Positions 61,277-64,000 of a stretch of DNA of 64,000 nt are shown here, piece after piece. Positions within the stretch are counted from its first letter, which is position 1; each line of letters opens with the position of its first letter. Origin of the DNA: Ashinkailepas kermadecensis (lineage: Eukaryota; Arthropoda; Thecostraca; Neolepadidae). The DNA lies in contig JAOTOM010004611.1 in NCBI GenBank assembly GCA_034440615.1, positions 84,501 through 148,500 of the forward strand. Reading direction: 5' to 3'. The notes under the pieces are model-generated. The model had not been told where the DNA came from. It searched no databases and saw only the letters and a list, made by a program, of their open reading frames with translations. The translations under genes and the position numbers were made by a program.

Positions 61277-61835
61277 GTGAGGAACGACTCCCCCCCCCCC
61301 CCCAACCTCACGACGGTAACGGCACCAACAGTAGCCACAACGTGGTGGTCAACACACACGGCATGATCAGCGCCCTCTCCGTCCAGGTGAGGAACGACTC
61401 CCCCCCCCCCCCCAACCTCACGACGGTAACGGCACCAACAGTAGCCACAACGTGGTGGTCAACACACACGGCATGATCAGTGCCCTCTGGCCGGGTGAGG
61501 AACGACTCCCCCTCCCGCTCCCCACCTCACGACGGTAACGGCACCAACAGTAGCCACAACGTGGTGGTCAACACACACGGCATGATCAGCGCCCTCTCCG
61601 TCCAGGTGAGGAACGACTCCCCCTCCCCCCCCAACCTCACGACGGTAACGGCACCAACAGTAGCCACAACGTGGTGGTCAACACACACGGCATGATCAGC
61701 GCCCTCTCCGTCCAGGTGAGGAACGACTCCCCCCCCAACCTCACGACGGTAACGGCACCAACAGTAGCCACAACGTGGTGGTCAACACACACGGCATGAT
61801 CAGCGCCCTCTGGCCGGGTGAGGAACGATGCCCCC
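61201..61835 (+). repeat. ~110-bp tandem repeat containing the 3' end of SMURF exon 5 and its donor
   Basis: Copies begin CGACGGTAACGGCACCAACA at 61201, 61311, 61421, 61530, 61640 and 61744 (spacings 110, 110, 109, 110, 104). Each holds the exon end, a GTGAGG donor and a C-rich spacer of variable length. Copies 3 and 6 have CTCTGGCCGGGTGAGG in place of CTCTCCGTCCAGGTGAGG. No copy after the first has an acceptor AG at its left edge. Confidence 0.96.
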
Positions 61836-61926
61836 TCCCCCGGATATCCCCACCCGCTCGCCCGCCATGCACCACACACGTCATCACAGTTCATCGGAAG
61901 GTCAGGTGTAACTACGTCAACAGCCA

Positions 61927-64000
61927 GTGTATACCCTCTATCCAGGTCTGCTGTTGTGCTGCTGTGTTCGGTGCAGAGGCGAGTTGTTTTAGTCCCGCCG
62001 CTGGTATACCCCCTATCCAGGTCTGCTGTTGTGCTGCTGTGTTCGGTGCAGAGGCGAGTTGTTTTAGTCCCGCCGCTGGTATACCCCCTATCCAGGTCTG
62101 CTGTTGTGCTGCTGTGTTCGGTGCAGAGGCGAGTTGTTTAGTCCCGCCGCTGGTATACCCCCTATTCAGGTCTGCTGTTGTGCTGCTGTGTTCGGTGCAG
62201 AGGCGAGTTGTTTAGTCCCGCCGCTGGTATACCCTCTATCCAGGTCTGCCGTCGTGCTGCTGTGTTCGGTGCAGAGGCGAGTTGTTTAGTCCCGCCGCTG
62301 GTATACCCCCTATCCAGGTCTGCCGTCGTGCTGCTGTGTTCGATGCAGAGGCGAGTTGTTTTAGTCCCGCCGCTGGTATACCCCCTATCCAGGTCTGCTG
62401 TTGTGCTGCTGTGTTCGGTGCAGAGGCGAGTTGTTTTAGTCCCGCCGCTGGTATACCCTCTATCCAGGTCTGCTGTTGTGCTGCTGTGTTCGGTGCAGAG
62501 GCGAGTTGTTTTAGTCCCGCCGCTGGTATACCCCCTATCCAGGTCTGCTGTTGTGCTGCTGTGTTCGGTGCAGAGGCGAGTTGTGTTAGTCCCGCCGCTG
62601 GTATACCCCCTATCCAGGTCTGCCGTCGTGCTGCTGTGTTCGGTGCAGAGGCGAGTTGTTTTAGTCCCGCCGCTGGTATACCCCCTATCCAGGTCTGCTG
62701 TTGTGCTGCTGTGTTCGGTGCAGAGGTGAGTTGTTTTATACCCTCTATCCAGGTCTGCTGTTGTGCTGCTGTGTTCGGTGCAGAGGCGAGTTGTTTTAGT
62801 CCCGCCGCTGGTATACCCCCTATCCAGGTCTGCCGTCGTGCTGCTGTGTTCGGTGCAGAGGCGAGTTGTTTTAGTCCCGCCGCTGGTATACCCCCTATCC
62901 AGGTCTGCCGTCGTGCTGCTGTGTTCGGTGCTGAGGCGAGTTGTTTTATACCCTCTATCCAGGTCTGCTGTTGTGCTGCTGTGTTCGGTGCAGAGGCGAG
63001 TTGTTTTAGTCCCGCCGCTGGTATACCCCCTATCCAGGTCTGCCGTCGTGCTGCTGTGTTCGGTGCAGAGGCGAGTTGTTTTAGTCCCGCCGCTGGTAAA
63101 CCCTCTATCCAGGTCTGCTGTTGTGCTGCTGTGTTCGGTGCAGAGGCGAGTTGTTTTAGTCCCGCCGCTGGTATACCCCCTATCCAGGTCTGCTGTTGTG
63201 CTGCTGTGTTCGGTGCAGAGGCGAGTTGTTTTAGTCCCGCCGCTGGTATACCCCCTATCCAGGTCTGCTGTTGTGCTGCTGTGTTCGGTGCAGATGCGAG
63301 TTGTTTTAGTCCCGCCGCTGGTATACCCCCTATCCAGGTCTGCTGTTGTGCTGCTGTGTTCGGTGCAGAGGCGAGTTGTTTTAGTCCCGCCGCTGGTAAA
63401 CCCTCTATCCAGGTCTGCCGTCGTGCTGCTGTGTTCGGTGCAGAGGCGAGTTGTTTTAGTCCCGCCGCTGGTAAACCCTCTATCCAGGTCTGCTGTTGTG
63501 CTGCTGTGTTCGGTGCAGAGGCGAGTTGTTTTAGTCCCGCCGCTGGTATACCCCCTATCCAGGTCTGCCGTCGTGCTGCTGTGTTCGGTGCAGAGGCGAG
63601 TTGTTTTAGTCCCGCCGCTGGTAAACCCTCTATCCAGGTCTGCTGTTGTGCTGCTGTGTTCGGTGCAGAGGCGAGTTGTTTTAGTCCCGCCGCTGGTATA
63701 CCCCCTATCCAGGTCTGCTGTTGTGCTGCTGTGTTCGGTGCAGAGGCGAGTTGTTTTAGTCCCGCCGCTGGTATACCCCCTATCCAGGTCTGCTGTTGTG
63801 CTGCTGTGTTCGGTGCAGATGCGAGTTGTTTTAGTCCCGCCGCTGGTATACCCTCTATCCAGGTCTGCTGTTGTGCTGCTGTGTTCGGTGCAGAGGCGAG
63901 TTGTTTTAGTCCCGCCGCTGGTAAACCCTCTATCCAGGTCTGCCGTTGTGCTGCTGTGTTCGGTGCAGAGGCGAGTTGTGTTTAGTCCCGCCGCTGGTAA
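61927..64000. repeat. 75-bp minisatellite in SMURF intron 5, about 27 units, runs off window
   Basis: Unit TATCCAGGTCTGCTGTTGTG then CTGCTGTGTTCGGTGCAGAG and GCGAGTTGTTTTAGTCCCGC CGCTGGTATACCCCC. Some units are shortened to ~55 bp by loss of AGTCCCGCCGCTGG (62736, 62946). Two-state sites are CTGTTG/CCGTCG and GTATACC/GTAAACC. The 25-codon period leaves a 567-codon spurious frame. Confidence 0.97.

Noticed and set aside
61818..63985. Plus-strand frames up to 567 codons (AAVFGAEASC repeats)
   Set aside because: The 75-bp intronic minisatellite has no stops in two frames. It lies after a canonical exon 5 donor and is not joined by an in-phase acceptor.

Overview
This is a window of an invertebrate animal nuclear genome. 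The evidence is a spliced metazoan gene with GT-AG introns, tRNA-derived SINE-like elements, terminal-inverted-repeat DNA transposons, long (TA)n, (TG)n and (GA)n microsatellites, and an exceptional load of minisatellites. By my hand tally about half of the 64 kb is tandem repeat. A short (TTAGG)n-type stretch at 43.74-43.78 kb would fit an arthropod but does not prove one, and I cannot assign a phylum from the sequence alone. Most long open frames are artefacts of minisatellites whose unit lacks stops, often open on both strands; they are not reported as genes.

The one clear host gene is a SMURF-type C2-WW-HECT E3 ubiquitin ligase on the + strand. Its first five coding exons (50776-50830, 52575-52613, 55335-55443, 58872-59005, 61119-61276) join in phase into 165 codons. 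They cover the N-terminal C2 domain and the start of the linker. The WW and HECT exons lie beyond the right edge. Every intron seen is filled with one or more minisatellites. The 3' end of exon 5, including its splice donor, is itself tandemly copied six times.

Layout. 0-0.5 kb: 50-bp duplication and a perfect 42-bp-arm palindrome. 1.6-1.9 kb: (TA)n/(GATA)n. 2.1-13.4 kb: a chain of unrelated minisatellites with units of 33, 47, 39, 33, 67, 50 and 43 bp, including a 3.5-kb array of about 75 units. 14-18.3 kb: smaller arrays, and a minus-strand SINE whose tail runs into an 830-bp GGT/GGTGGC/GATGGC array. 18.8-23.4 kb: a 39-bp minisatellite of about 117 units with an internal 1.79-kb duplication. 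23.9-25.5 kb: a TA-inserted DNA transposon with a 370-codon ORF, followed by (TA)n, (TG)n and a 230-bp head-to-head palindrome of a coding fragment. 26.2-38.8 kb: more minisatellites and a (GA)n-(TA)n-(GA)n tract. 38.8-50.3 kb: a quieter region with two diverged copies of an unrecognised ~1.3-kb internally repetitive sequence, a ~0.7-kb MITE, and a 31-bp array just upstream of the SMURF gene. 50.7-64 kb: the SMURF gene.

The genes do not form a pathway: there is one host gene, one transposon ORF and remnants. The notable theme is tandem repeats arising from transposon tails, from transposon-interrupted microsatellites and from exon material.
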